This document shows positions 40,301 to 49,199 of a DNA stretch of 64,000 bases, in pieces. The first letter of the stretch is position 1. Every line of letters starts with the position of its first letter. The stretch covers positions 46,417-110,416 of the forward strand of contig NW_022148710.1 in the NCBI RefSeq assembly GCF_901933205.1. Reading direction: 5' to 3'. The notes below the pieces were generated by a model, which worked only from the letters and a program-made list of their open reading frames with translations, was not told the origin of the DNA and did not search any database. A program made the position numbers and the translations under genes. This stretch comes from Camarhynchus parvulus (Eukaryota; Chordata; Aves; Passeriformes; Thraupidae).

Positions 40301-42979
40301 GTCCCTTGTCTCAGGTATCCCCAGGTGTCCCCAGGTGTCCCCTGTGTGTCCCCAGCCTCAGGTACCACCACCTGCACCCCGGCTACATCCACGAGCGGCT
40401 GCGGGCGCTGGGGCGGAGCTCCGGCCTGCAGGTGCTGCTGCTGCAGGTGGACGTGGTGAGGTGGCACTGTCACATTGTCACTGTCACCTTGTCATTGTCA
40501 CCTTGTCATTGTCACTGTCACCTTGTCACTGTCACCTTGTCACTGTCACTGTGTCCGTACAGCCCCTGCAGGTGCTGCTGCTGCAGGTGGACGTGGTGAG
40601 GTGGCACCGTCACGTTGTCACTGTCACCTTGTCATTGTCACCTTGTCATTGTCATTGTCACCTTGTCACTGTCACCACCACCTTGTCACTGTCTCTTCTT
40701 ACCTCTCCCTGTCTCACCTGTCCCTTGTCCCCTCCCCTGTCCCTGTCCCCATCTCACCTGTCCCTGTCCCCTCTGTCCCCTCACCTGTCCCCGTCCCTGT
40801 CCCTGTCTTACCTGTACCTGTCCCCTTCCCTGTCCCCATCTCACCTGTCCCCGTCCCTGTCCCTATGTCACCTGTCCCTGTGTCACCTCTCCCTATGTCA
40901 CCAGTCCCTATGTCACCTGTCCCCATCTCACCTGTCCCCGTCTCCCTGTCCCTATGTCACCTGTCCCTGTCCCTGTGTCACCTGTTCCTGTGTCACCTGT
41001 CCCCCTCCCTGTCCCTGTGTCACCTGTCCCTGGCCCCTTCCCTGTCCCCATCTCACCTGTCCCTGTCCCTGTCCCTAGTACCTCTCCCCTTCACCTGTCC
41101 CTATGTCACCGCCCTATGTCACCCCCGCAGTCCCTCCCTGTCCCTGTGTCACCGTTCTGTTACTCACGCCCTGTCCCTGTGTCACCTGTCCCTGTGTCAC
41201 CTGTCCCTGTGTCACCTGTCCCCATCTCACCTGTCCCTGTGTCACCTGTCCCCTCTGTCCCCTCACCTGTCCCTGTGTCACCTGTCCCTGTGTCACCTGT
41301 GCCCATCTCACCTGTCCCCTCTGTCCCCTCACCTGTCCCTGTGTCCCCCAGCGTGACCCCCAGCAGTCCCTCAAGGACATGGCCAAGGTTTGTCTGCTCA
41401 CGGACTGCACCCCCACTGGCCTGGAGGTCCCGTGTCCCCAAAATGTCCCCAAATGTCCCCAGTGTCCCCAAAATCTCCCCAAAATGTCCCCAAGTGTCCC
41501 CAAAATGTCCCCAATGTCCCCAAAATGTCCCAAATGTCCTCAATATCCCCAATGTCCCCAAAGTCCCCAGTGTCCCCAATGGCCCCAGTGTCCCCAAAAT
41601 GTCCCCAGTGTCCCCAATGGCCCCAAAATCCCTAGTGTCCCCAATATCCCCAAATGTCCCCAATGTCCCCCAATGTCCCCAATGTCCCCCAGTGTCCCCA
41701 ATATCCCCAAAATGTCCCCAATCCCCCAATTTCCCCAATGTCCCCAATGTCCCCCAGTGTCCCCAGTGTCCCCAATGTCCCCAATGTCCCCAATCCCTCC
41801 AATGTCCCCAGTGTCCCCCAACGTCCCCAAATGTCCCCAATGTCCCCAGCCCGGAGGAGGCCGGCCGTTACCTGGAGACCTTCAAGTCCTACGAGCAGAA
41901 GCCGCCGGACCTGCTGAAGGAGCGCGTGGAGCAGGACTTCCTGTCCCGGGTCCGTGTCCCCAAATGTCCCCAAAAGTGTCCCCAAAAGTGTCCCCAAATG
42001 TCCCCAGGTGTCCCCAGGTGTCCCCTGACCGGTGCCACCCCCCCCGCAGGTGACCGACTGCCTGACCAGCGTCAAATCCGTCAACAGGACGGACGCCCTG
42101 AGCCTGCTGGGGACGTTCGGGGTGAGCGGTGGCACTTGGGGACATCGGGGGGGGGGGGACATCGGGGGGATGTGACAGCCCATGGGGTTTGTCACCTCTG
42201 TGGTGTCCCCATGGGTTTGTCACCTCTGTGTCCCCATGGGTTTGTCACCTCGGTGTCACCTCCGCGGTGTCCCCATGGGTTTGTCACCTCGGTGTCACCT
42301 CTGTGGTGTCCCCATGGGTTTGTCACCTCTGTGTCCCCATGGGTTTGTCACCCTGGTGTCACCTCTGTGGTGTCCCCATGGGTTTGTCACCTCAGTGTCA
42401 CCATGGGTTTGTCACCTCCGCGGTGTCACCTCCGCAGTGTCCCCATGGGTTTGTCACCGCTGTGTCCCCATGGGTTTGTCACTGTTGGTGTCACCTCGGT
42501 TTGTCACCTGGGTGTCCCCATGGGTTTGTCACCGCGGTGTCACCTCGGTGTCCCCTCGGGTTTGTCACCCGTGTCCCTTTGTCACGGTGTCACCTTGTGT
42601 GTCCCCATTTTTCAGGTCCATTTTTACCTGTCACCCGTGCATGTTTGTCACTGTGGCCTTTCCCTTGTCAGTCCCTGGTGCACGGGACATGTTTTGTCCT
42701 GGGACACTGGGGCCCTTTTTTCCCCATTCCCCATTTGTACCGGTGTCCTGTGGTTGACATTATTTGTCACCTTGGTGTCACTACATTTGCCGTTTGGCTC
42801 CCCATACATTGTGTGTTTTGTGTTTGTATGTGGTCCCCATGATTCACTCGGTTTGTCACCTCAGTTCATGTGGTGCCTGGGTTTGACTGGGTGTCACCTT
42901 GGGGACAATGACGACACCCTGCTGGGGGGTGGGGGTGTTGGAGGATCTGTCCCTGTGTCCTGGCGTGGGGCCACAGAAG
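37227..42979 (+). CDS. ERCC1: ERCC1, exons 2-9 (excision repair protein, XPF partner)
   Basis: Eight exons encode ERCC1, the non-catalytic subunit of the ERCC1-XPF structure-specific nuclease that makes the 5' incision in nucleotide excision repair and also acts in crosslink repair. Conserved blocks include [59 protein letters not shown] and LCPGVGPQK. The central domain (exons 3-7) binds XPA and DNA; exons 8-10 form the helix-hairpin-helix pair that binds XPF. The final exon is missing after exon 9 and is found at 34022-34075. Exons 3 and 6 show frame-breaking indels, exon 3 has an Arg/Asp/Gln/Asn repeat, and exon 9 seems cut short at its 5' side. Orthology is certain; whether this copy is functional as assembled is doubtful. 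Confidence 0.95.
37368..38288. repeat. GGGAACGGGACCGGG repeat, ERCC1 intron 2
   Basis: 6-bp GGGAAC/CGGGACC steps grouped into larger units with GGGGTTGGGGACACCGGGGA and GATGGTGACCGGGAACGGGA; about 0.9 kb. High G on this strand. Long open frames in all frames are repeat products. Confidence 0.88.
38292..38824 (+). CDS. ERCC1: ERCC1 exon 3, with frame break and coding minisatellite
   Basis: Acceptor CCCGCCAG, donor CAG|GTGGGC. Starts [13 protein letters not shown] (mammalian PLFRSTQS), ends [20 protein letters not shown]. Between them is GSYAEFVV, the counterpart of QTYAEYAI, but in a different frame from SLFRA; the change falls at or after the run of eight C at 38322-38329, consistent with one missing base. 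From SYAEF onward one open frame continues through a 350-bp repeat of GGGACCGGGATCAGAACC that encodes RDQNRD units, to the exon end. Mammalian exon 3 is ~70 codons; here it would be ~178. An alternative is an intron with donor GTG|GTGAGG at 38396, but no good acceptor follows. Confidence 0.8.
38401..38760 (+). repeat. 18-bp-type repeat inside ERCC1 exon 3
   Basis: GATCAGAACCGGGACCGG-type units stay in multiples of three and encode alternating Arg/Asp/Gln/Asn ([10 protein letters not shown]). A unit-free gap at 38569-38640 encodes [16 protein letters not shown]. It follows TTCGTGGTGAGGGGC, so it could also be read as intronic. Confidence 0.85.
38885..39735. repeat. ~21-24 bp GGCTCATATCGCGACACGGG array, ERCC1 intron 3
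   Basis: About 35 units carry the self-complementary core TCGCGA, mutated in many units to TCACGA, TCGTGA or TCATGA, as expected for decay of CpG. It runs to just before the exon 4 acceptor. Confidence 0.88.
39741..39844 (+). CDS. ERCC1: ERCC1 exon 4
   Basis: 104 nt, acceptor CCTGTCCCAG, donor CTCAG|GTGAGC. Encodes [20 protein letters not shown] and [14 protein letters not shown], with a split Arg. This is the start of the XPA-binding central domain and is highly conserved. Confidence 0.97.
39845..40358 (+). repeat. CCCCAGGTGT repeat, ERCC1 intron 4, with a partial exon 5 head copy
   Basis: CCCCAGGTGTCC/CCCAGGTGTG 10-12 bp units. A ~115-bp duplication (40190-40255 and 40305-40370: CCCTTGTCTCAGGTATCCCC ... 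CCTCAGGTACC) repeats the exon 5 acceptor. The first copy reads CCTCAGGTACCTGAGG and lacks coding sequence. Every unit contains CAGGTGT, a weak 5' splice site. Confidence 0.85.
40362..40455 (+). CDS. ERCC1: ERCC1 exon 5
   Basis: 94 nt, acceptor GCCTCAG, donor GTG|GTGAGG. Encodes [20 protein letters not shown] and [11 protein letters not shown], matching mammalian YHNLHPDYIHGRLQSLG...RVLLVQVDV. Confidence 0.97.
40456..41348 (+). repeat. ERCC1 intron 5 array with one exon 5 tail copy
   Basis: CACTGTCACCTTGTCATTGT and CACCTGTCCCTGTGTCACCT units. At about 40565-40595, CCTGCAGGTGCTGCTGCTGC plus AGGTGGACGTG|GTGAGGTGGCAC duplicates the last ~31 nt of exon 5 and its donor without change. The flanking CACTGTCAC...GTCATTGTCACCTTG is duplicated with it. 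Confidence 0.9.
41352..41426 (+). CDS. ERCC1: ERCC1 exon 6, with 2-nt deletion
   Basis: 75 nt, acceptor GTCCCCCAG, donor GGAG|GTCCCG. Encodes [20 protein letters not shown], then breaks: ACCCCCACTGGCCTGGAG stands where ACC CTC ATC CTG GCC TGG AG (TLILAW) is expected. Restoring two bases gives 77 nt, the phase needed to join exon 7 (AG|C, Ser). Consensus error or real lesion. Confidence 0.92.
41430..41845. repeat. CCCCAATGTC/CCCCAAAATGT repeat, ERCC1 intron 6
   Basis: 9-12 bp units of CCCCAATGT and CCCCAAAATGT running to the exon 7 acceptor. Similar in kind to the arrays at 50848-52960 and 46540-47035. Confidence 0.85.
41850..41949 (+). CDS. ERCC1: ERCC1 exon 7
   Basis: 100 nt, acceptor TGTCCCCAG, donor CGG|GTCCGT. 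Encodes [20 protein letters not shown] and [13 protein letters not shown], closely matching mammals. Confidence 0.97.
42050..42121 (+). CDS. ERCC1: ERCC1 exon 8
   Basis: 72 nt (24 codons, phase 0), acceptor CCCCCGCAG, donor GGG|GTGAGC. Encodes [20 protein letters not shown] and GTFG, the start of the C-terminal helix-hairpin-helix domain. Confidence 0.96.
42160..42935. repeat. ERCC1 intron 8: CCCATGGGTTTGTCACC repeat, then a mostly unique stretch
   Basis: 42175-42600: ~20-45 bp units of GTGTCCCCATGGGTTTGTCA plus CCTC(C/T)GCGGTGTCACC. 42600-42900 is less repetitive and more AT-rich (e.g. CATACATTGTGTGTTTTGTG); nothing recognisable is coded there. Confidence 0.82.
42941..42979 (+). CDS. ERCC1: ERCC1 exon 9, 5' part not recognisable
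   Basis: [13 protein letters not shown] followed by donor AAG|GTGAGG matches mammalian EDLALCPGLGPQK, the first hairpin of the second helix-hairpin-helix motif. The expected SLEQLIAASR before it is absent: the DNA upstream is GCTGGGGGGTGGGGGTGTTG, with no acceptor nearby. Only a Leu-Glu pair (TTGGAG) could remain, so an internal deletion of about eight codons plus acceptor is possible. Intronic GGGGACATTTGGGACACTGG follows, and no terminal exon is found before 43999. Confidence 0.85.
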
Positions 42980-42984
42980 GTGAG

Positions 42985-43365
42985 GGACAAAACTGGGGAC
43001 ATTTGGGACACTGGGGGGATTGGGGACATTGGGATTGGGACATTGGGGATGTTGGGGGCAATGAGGACACTGGGGATGTTGGGGGGATTGGGGACATTTG
43101 GGCACTGGGGAAAGGGACATGGACATTGGGACATTGGGAGCTGGCACTGGGATGTTTGGGGACATTGGGGATGTTTGATGACTTTGGGATTGGGGACACG
43201 ACGATATGGGCACTGGACTTTGAACATTGGACACTAAGACATTTGGGATATTGGGAATGGGAATCGCCAACTGGGGACAAACATTGCAAGAGGGACATTT
43301 GAAAAATGGAACTGGGATTGGGAATTGCTGGGGACACTGAGAATTGGGGGCCACCCCCCCCCCCA
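42985..43365. repeat. GGGGACATTGGGATTGGGAC repeat after ERCC1 exon 9
   Basis: Degenerate GGGGACATTGGG/GGGGATGTTGGG units resembling the sequence immediately before the displaced terminal exon (33905-34005). It passes at 43200-43360 into AT-richer unique sequence with no coding match. Confidence 0.8.
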
Positions 43366-44004
43366 AAAACAGACACATCTCCCAAAAGTAGCGCCCCAAA
43401 AACCCCACAATACCCCCCGAAATTCTTAAAAATCCCCCAAAAACTCCCACAAAATACCCCAAATAATCCCCCAAAAATCTCAAAAAAAAACCCCAAAATC
43501 TCCCAAAAAATCCCCTCCAGAATTCCCACAAAATTCACCCCAAAAATCAGAAACATCTCCCAAAAGTACCCGAAAAATCCCCAAAAAAATCCCCCAAAAT
43601 ACACCCCCAAAATCCCCAAAATCTCCCCAAAAATCCCACAAAATCCCCAAAAAATCTTCCAAAAATCTCACCCAAAACCCCAAAATCCCCCAAAAGCTCC
43701 ACAAAACACCAAAAAGTCCCCAAAACTCCCCCCCAAGATCCCAAAATCTCAAAAAAACCCCAAAAATCCCTTAAAAATCCCCCCCCAAAAAAATCCCAAA
43801 GACCCCCAAAACTCCCCCCAAAACCCCCAAAAACCCCCCAAAAAAAACCCCAAAAAATTCCCAAACTCCCCCCAAAACTCCCACGAACCCAAAAAACTCC
43901 CCCAAAACTCCCCCCCAAAAAACCCCCAAAACCCCCAAAAAATCCCCAAACTCCCCCAAAAACCCCCAAAAAACCCCAAAAATTCCTTTTTTTTTTGTAA
44001 TAAA
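43366..44004 (+). terminator. ERCC1: ERCC1 3' UTR-like tract and poly(A) signal
   Basis: CCCCAAAAATCCCCCAAAAT-type A/C repeat ending TTTTTTTTTTGTAATAAAGGAC (AATAAA 43999-44004). It has the same composition and end sequence as the tract after the displaced ERCC1 terminal exon (34076-34892). It lies 58 bp before the POLR1G stop on the other strand, so the two transcripts would converge or overlap. Confidence 0.75.
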
Positions 44005-44061
44005 GGACATTTAACGGTGACAAAAGTGACACCGCAGGTGACACCGGGGTGGGGGGGGGGG

Positions 44062-44392
44062 TCACTCCTGCCCCTCCCTCTTCTCCTTCTTCCTCTTCTT
44101 CCTCCTCTTCGTCCCCTCGGGGGGGGGTCCCGGCCCCTCCGCTGTCCCCGCGGTGTCCCCAAGCGCCACCGGCGCTGTCCCCAAGCCGCGGGTGATGCTC
44201 AGGGACCCCCGCAGGGGGGGGGCGCAGCGCAGGGACCCCCCCGGGGACACTGGGGACAGCAGCAGGGGACAGCGCCCCCCCGGCCCGGCCCGCAGCACGT
44301 AGGTGGCCTCGGTGTCACCGTTGTCACCGGCGTTGTCACCACCGGCACGGAGCCGCCCGAGGCCGCTCAGGGGCACCGGGCAGCCCTCGAGG
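44062..44392 (-). CDS. POLR1G: POLR1G exon 3
   Basis: Acceptor CCCCCCAG, 1 + 330 nt to TGA (44062-44064). Encodes LEGCPVPLSGLGRLRAGGDN, an acidic/Asn insert, EATYVLRAG, PLLLSPVSPGGSLRCAPPLR, GSLSITRG and the basic tail. The motif VPLSG and the L(R/T)CA(S/P)..G(S/T)L.I element are conserved with human. Confidence 0.9.
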
Positions 44393-47048
44393 CTGGGGGG
44401 GGGGACAGGGGGACGTTGGTGACAGGGACAAGGGGACAGCCACGTTGGCATTGTCACCAACCCCCCCACACATTGGCACTGTCACCAGCTGGGGACAAGG
44501 GGACAGCCACGTTGGCATTGTCACCAGTTGGGGACAAAGGGACGCCCCCCATTGGCATTGTCACCCCCCAACACTGGCACTGGTGACAGTGACAAAAGGA
44601 CACCCCCCAGTGGCATTGTCACCCCCACATTGGCATTGTCACCCCTCCGACATTGGCATTGTCACCCCCACATTGGTATTGTCACCAGTTGGGGACCAAA
44701 GGACACCCCCATTGTCATTGTCACCCCCCCATTGGCATTGTCACCACCGACATTGGCATTGTCACCAGTTGGGGACAAGGGGACAGCCACGTTGGCATTG
44801 TCACCCCCACATTGGCACTGGTGACAGTGACAAAGGACGCCCCATTGGCATTGTCACCCCCACATTGGCATTGTCACCCCAACATTGGCATTGTCACCAG
44901 TTGGGGACAAAAGGACACCCCCCATTGGCATTGTCACCCCCCCCATTGTCATTGTCACCCCCCGACATTGGCATTGTCACAGTCCAGGGACAGAGGGACA
45001 CCCCCATTGGCATTGTCACCCCCACATTGGCATTGTCACCAGTTGGGGACAAAGGGACACCCCCCATTGGCATTGTCACCCCCCAACATTGGCACTGGTG
45101 ACAGTGACAAAAGGACACTCCCACTGGCATTGTCACCCCGACATTGGCATTGTCACCCCCTCATTGGCATTGTCACCAGTTGGGGACAAGGGGACACCCC
45201 CCATTGGCATTGTCACCCCCTGACATTGGCATTGTCACCCCCCGACATTGGCATTGTCACCCCCCCACATTGGTATTGTCACCAGCTGGGGACAAAAGGA
45301 CACCCCCATTGGTATTGTCACCCCCTCATTGGCATTGTCACCACCCACATTGGCATTGTCACCAGTTGGGGACAAGGGGACAGCCACGTTGGCATTGTCA
45401 CCCCCACATTGGCACTGGTGACAGTGACAAAGGGCCCCCATTGGCATTGTCACCCCCACATTGGCATTGTCACCCCAACATTGGCATTGTCACCAGTTGG
45501 GGACAAAGGGACACCCCCCATTGGCATTGTCACCCCCCATTGTCATTGTCACCCCCCGACATTGGCATTGTCACAGTCCAGGGACAGAGGGACACCCCCA
45601 TTGGCATTGTCACCAGCTGGGGACAAAGGGGACAGCCACGTTGGCATTGTCACCCCCACATTGGCATTGTCACCACCCACACTGGCATTGTCACCAGTTG
45701 GGGACAGCCACGTTGGCATTGTCACCCCCACATTGGCACTGGTGACAGTGACAACAGGACACCCCCATTGGCATTGTCACCCCCCCATTGGCATTGTCAC
45801 CCCCTCATTGGCACTGTCACCAGTTGGGGACAAAGGGACGCCCCCCATTGGCATTGTCACCCCCCCATTGGCATTGTCACCCCGACATTGGCATTGTCAC
45901 CAGTTGGGGACAAAGGGGACAGCCACGTTGGCATTGTCACCCCCACATTGGCACTGGTGACAGTGACAAAAGGACAGCCCCATTGGCATTGTCACCCCCA
46001 CATTGGCATTGTCACCAGTTGGGGACAAAAGGACACCCCCATTGGCATTGTCACCCCCCATTGGCATTGTCACCCCCCGACATTGGCATTGTCACAGTCC
46101 AGGGACAGAGGGACACCCCCCATTGGCATTGTCACCAGCTGGGGACAAAGGGACATCCTGTTTGCATTGTCACTCCCCAAAATTGGCACAGGTGACAGTG
46201 ACAAAGGGACACCCCCCATTGTCATTGTCACCCACCCCCCATTGTCATTGTCACAGTCCAGGGACAAAGGGACACCCCCCCAGTGTCACTGCCACCCCCC
46301 GTGTCCCCCCCCCCACTGTCACCGTGTCACTGTCACCTTTGGGGACAGAAGTCCATCGGGGCGCGGATCAGCCACAGCTCCGCTTGGGGACCCCCCATGG
46401 GGACCCCCCCGGGCGCGGCCTCGAACTCGGGGGGACAGCGGAACCGGGGGGGTGGCCCTGGGGACACAGCGGGCGGTGTCACCTCAGCGGGTGGCCCTGG
46501 GGACACGCCAGGTCCCCTCTGCGTCCCCCTGACCCCTCAATGTCCCCAGTGTCCCCCAGACCCACCAATGTCCCCCCCAGACCCCTCCATGTCCCCGTGT
46601 CCCCCCGATGTCCCCAGTGTCCCCTCCGTGTCCCCAATGTCCCCCCAATGTCCCCGCGTGTCCCCCCGATGTCCCCAATGTCCCCTCCGTGTCCCCAATG
46701 TCCCCCCAATGTCCCCGCGTGTCCCCCCGTCCTCTCAATGTCCCCAATCTCCCGCCACACACCCGCGCCCCCATCATCCCCAGACCCCGCAATGTCCCCG
46801 AAATCCCCACAGTGTCCCCAAAGCCCCCCCCAATGTCCCCAAAGTGTCCCCAAAGCCCCCCCATGTCCCCACGTGTCCCCCCGCCCATCCCCATCCCCGC
46901 CATGTCCCCATGTCCCCAATCTCCCGCCACATCCCCGCCTCCCCCAATGTCCCCAATGTCTCCTCCATGTCCTAAATGTCCCCAAAGCCCCCCCAATGTC
47001 CCCAAATGTCCCCAAATGTCCCCCCTGTCCCCCCCTCACCCTCCATGC
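44062..47048 (-). CDS. POLR1G: POLR1G (CD3EAP/PAF49/ASE-1), three exons, short form
   Basis: Three - strand exons join in phase: ATGGAGG (47042-47048), 46457-46337 and 44392-44062. They encode MEGPPPRFRCPPEFEAAPGG, ELWLIRAPMDFCPQ, EGCPVPLSGLGRL, LLLSPVSPGGSLRCAPPLRG and a basic end KRRKKRKKEKREGQE. This is the dimerisation region of the RNA polymerase I subunit PAF49 (yeast A34.5 homologue), which pairs with POLR1E in the nucleolus. At about 152 codons it lacks the long Lys/Glu-rich tail of the ~510-residue human protein. It is arranged tail to tail with ERCC1, as in mammals. Exon boundaries agree on phase, which supports the short form being the real gene rather than a fragment. Confidence 0.9.
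44400..46330 (-). repeat. POLR1G intron 2 array
   Basis: About 1.9 kb of CATTGGCATTGTCACCCCCA units (~22 bp), grouped with GTCACCAGTTGGGGACAAAG into higher-order units of ~100-450 bp. On the - strand the latter reads CTTTGTCCCCAACTGGTGAC, resembling the end of exon 2 and its donor (CTGTCCCCAAAG|GTGACA). The array may thus derive from the exon 2 tail. Confidence 0.88.
46337..46457 (-). CDS. POLR1G: POLR1G exon 2
   Basis: 121 nt on the - strand, acceptor CTGTGTCCCCAG, donor CAAAG|GTGACA. Encodes GPPPRFRCPPEFEAAPGG, VPMGGPQAELWLIRAP and MDFCPQ, matching human RFSCPPNF...ELWLIQAPADF. A short duplicate of its acceptor and first bases (CCCCAG|GGCCACCC) stands at about 46486-46504. Confidence 0.93.
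46505..47035. repeat. CCCCAATGTCCCC repeat, POLR1G intron 1
   Basis: CCCCAATGTCCCCCCAATGT-type 10-15 bp units with ~80-bp higher-order copies (CGTGTCCCCAATGTCCCCCC near 46627 and 46687). No gene seen. Confidence 0.85.
47042..47048 (-). CDS. POLR1G: POLR1G exon 1 (start codon)
   Basis: - strand GGCGGCATGGAGG|GTGAGG: seven coding bases, ATG GAG G, joining exon 2 (GG CCA...) to give MEGPPPRF. Human begins MEEPQAGDAARF. The start is chosen by phase agreement and similarity; 5' UTR lies in GC-rich non-repetitive sequence 47049-47110. Confidence 0.75.
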
Positions 47049-47420
47049 CGCCGCCTCGTGCCCGCCTGGCTCCGCCCCCGTCCCGCCGCGCACTTGGTAC
47101 AGTCCTGGGCGGGGCTAAAGAGGCGCGGCTGCGCACAAACCACGCCCCTTTTAGCCGTAGATGGCAATGGGCGTGGCCTCTGCCGGGCAGCCCCCGGCGG
47201 CATTTAAAGGTACAGCGACCCCCGGAACGACCCCGGCCCGGGGGGCGCGGGGGGGGCACCGGGACCGCCCGGGGAGGGGCGGGGGGCACCGGAGGGGGCG
47301 GGGCGGAGGTGGAGGGGGGAGATCCGGGCTGGGTCGGGCTCCCGGCGTGCACCGGGACGGGACGGGCGGGGGCGTGGCTGGGGAGGAGCGGCGCTACAGG
47401 TACCGGGGCTTGGGGGGAAT
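47049..47420. promoter_or_regulatory. GC-rich promoter region upstream of POLR1G
   Basis: Non-repetitive CpG-rich sequence with GGCTCCGCCCCCG, GGGCGGGGC, CCACGCCCCTTTT, GGGCGTGGCC and TTTAAAGG, lying between the POLR1G start codon (- strand) and the first G/C repeats on the PPP1R13L side. It is divergent in position, so it could also start PPP1R13L transcripts; no PPP1R13L exon is seen close by. Confidence 0.5.
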
Positions 47421-48235
47421 TGGGCTGCGGGGACCCCCCGTGGGAACGGAGACGCCCCCGAAGGACCCGAATCGTTCCGTGGGACCCTCCCGTGGCACCC
47501 GCTCCCCCCCGTGGGAAACTCCCGGTTTTGGGATCCTCTCCCTCGGTTTTGGGGTCCCCCCGTGGGAACCTCTCTGTTTTTTCAGGATCTCCCCCCTTTT
47601 TGGAATCCCCCGTTTTTGGGATCCCCCCCCGGTTTTGGGGTCACCCCCCCCCCCTGGTTTTTGGGATCCGTTTCCCCGGGACCCGCCCCCTCGCCCCCGT
47701 GGGAAACTCCCGGTTTTGGGGTTCCCCCTCCCCCGTGGGAACCTCTCTGTTCTTAGGATTCGTTCTCCCGTTTTTGGGATTTCCCCCCCCCAAGGTTTTG
47801 GGACCCCCTCCTCCGTTTTTGGGATCCTCCCCCGTTTTGGGGACTCCCCCCGTTTTTGTGGTCCCCCTTTTTTGAGATCCGTTCCCGCCCCCCCCCCCGT
47901 GGGAACCGCTCTGGTTTTGGGATCCCCCTTCCCCGGTTTTGGGATCTCCTCCTCCGGTTTTGGGGGACTCCCCCCGTTTTTGGGATCCCTTACCCCCGTG
48001 GTTCTCCCCCGGTTTTGGGGTCCCCGTCCCCCCGGTTTTGGGACTCCTTTCCCCGGTTTTGGTTCCCCCTCCCCGTTTTTAGGATCCTCTCTCCGTTTTC
48101 GGGATCCCCCCCCTTCCCGTTTTTGGGGTCCGTTCCCCGCGGTTTTAGGTTCCCCTCCTGTCCCGTTTTTGGTTCCCCCTCCCCGTTTTCGGGATCCGTT
48201 CCCGCCCCCGCCGCCGTTCCCCGGTCCCGCCCCCA
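47420..48235. repeat. GGTTTTGGGATCCCCCCC repeat
   Basis: Degenerate 20-30 bp units of CCGTTTTTGGGATCCCCCCC with GTGGGAACCTCTCTG and GTGGGAAACTCCCGG blocks. No gene recognised. It is followed at 48235-48335 by a short GC-rich non-repetitive segment (GGGCGCGGGCGCGGCC). Confidence 0.82.
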
Positions 48236-48335
48236 CCCCCGGTGCCCCGGGGCGCGGGCGCGGCCCCCCGCGTGACCCAGCGCTCTGGAATTGGGCGGAG
48301 CGGCCGCGGGGACGCGCCGGGCGCACCGGGACCCT

Positions 48336-49195
48336 CCGGTAACGCCCAGGTACCCAACGGGACCCTCCGGTAACGCCCAGGTACCGACCGGGACCCTCCG
48401 GTAACGCCCAGGTACCCACCGGGACCCTCCGGTAACGCCCAGGTACCGACCGGGACCCACCGGGACCCTCCGGTAACGCCCAGGTACCCAACGGGGACCC
48501 TCCGGTAACGCCCAGGTACCCACCGGGACCCTCTGGTAACGCCCAGGTACCCAACGGGACCCTCCGGGACCCTCGGTAACGCCCAGGTACCCACCGGGAC
48601 CCTCCGGTAACGCCCAGGTACCCTCCGGGACCCTCTGGTAACGCCCAGGTACCCACCGGGACCACCGGTAACCCCAGGTACCCACCGGGACCCTCGGTAA
48701 CGCCCAGGTACCCACCGGGACCTCTCCGGTAACGATACCAACGGACAGTACTGACCGGGACCCTCCGGGACCCCTCCGGTAACTCCCAGGTACCCAACGG
48801 GACCCACCGGGACCCCTCCTGTTCCCTCCGAGACCCCTCCGGTACCGACCGGAACCCACCGAGACCCCTCCGGTAACGCCCAGGTACCCAACGGGACCCA
48901 CCGGGACCCCTCCTGTTCCCACCCAGACCCCTCCGGTACCACCCGGGACCCTCCGGTACCTCCCAGGTACTCAACGGGACCCTCCCGTTCCCACCGGGAC
49001 TCCTCCGGTACCTCCCCGGTACCCACCGGGACCCCTCCTGTTCCCACCCAGACCCCTCCGGTACCACCCGGCACCCTCCGGTACCACCACCGGTAACGCC
49101 CCGGTACCCACCGGGACCCCTCCGGTAACACCCAGGTACCCACCGGGACCCCTCCCGTTCCCACCGGGACCCCGGGACCCCCTCCTCGAGTACCG
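48336..49195. repeat. ~31 bp array of GGGACCCTCCGGTAACGCCC
   Basis: About 26 units of GGGACCCTCCGGTAACGCCC plus AGGTACCCACC, losing regularity after 48720. Each unit contains CCAGGTACC, a possible 5' splice site. The very long frames on the - strand are repeat products. Confidence 0.88.
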
Positions 49196-49199
49196 ACCC

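Noticed and set aside
40615..43302. 895-codon + strand frame spanning ERCC1 introns 5-9
   Set aside because: It crosses known exon boundaries in non-coding frames and only partly overlaps exons in frame. Product of the CCTGTCCC/GTCACC arrays.
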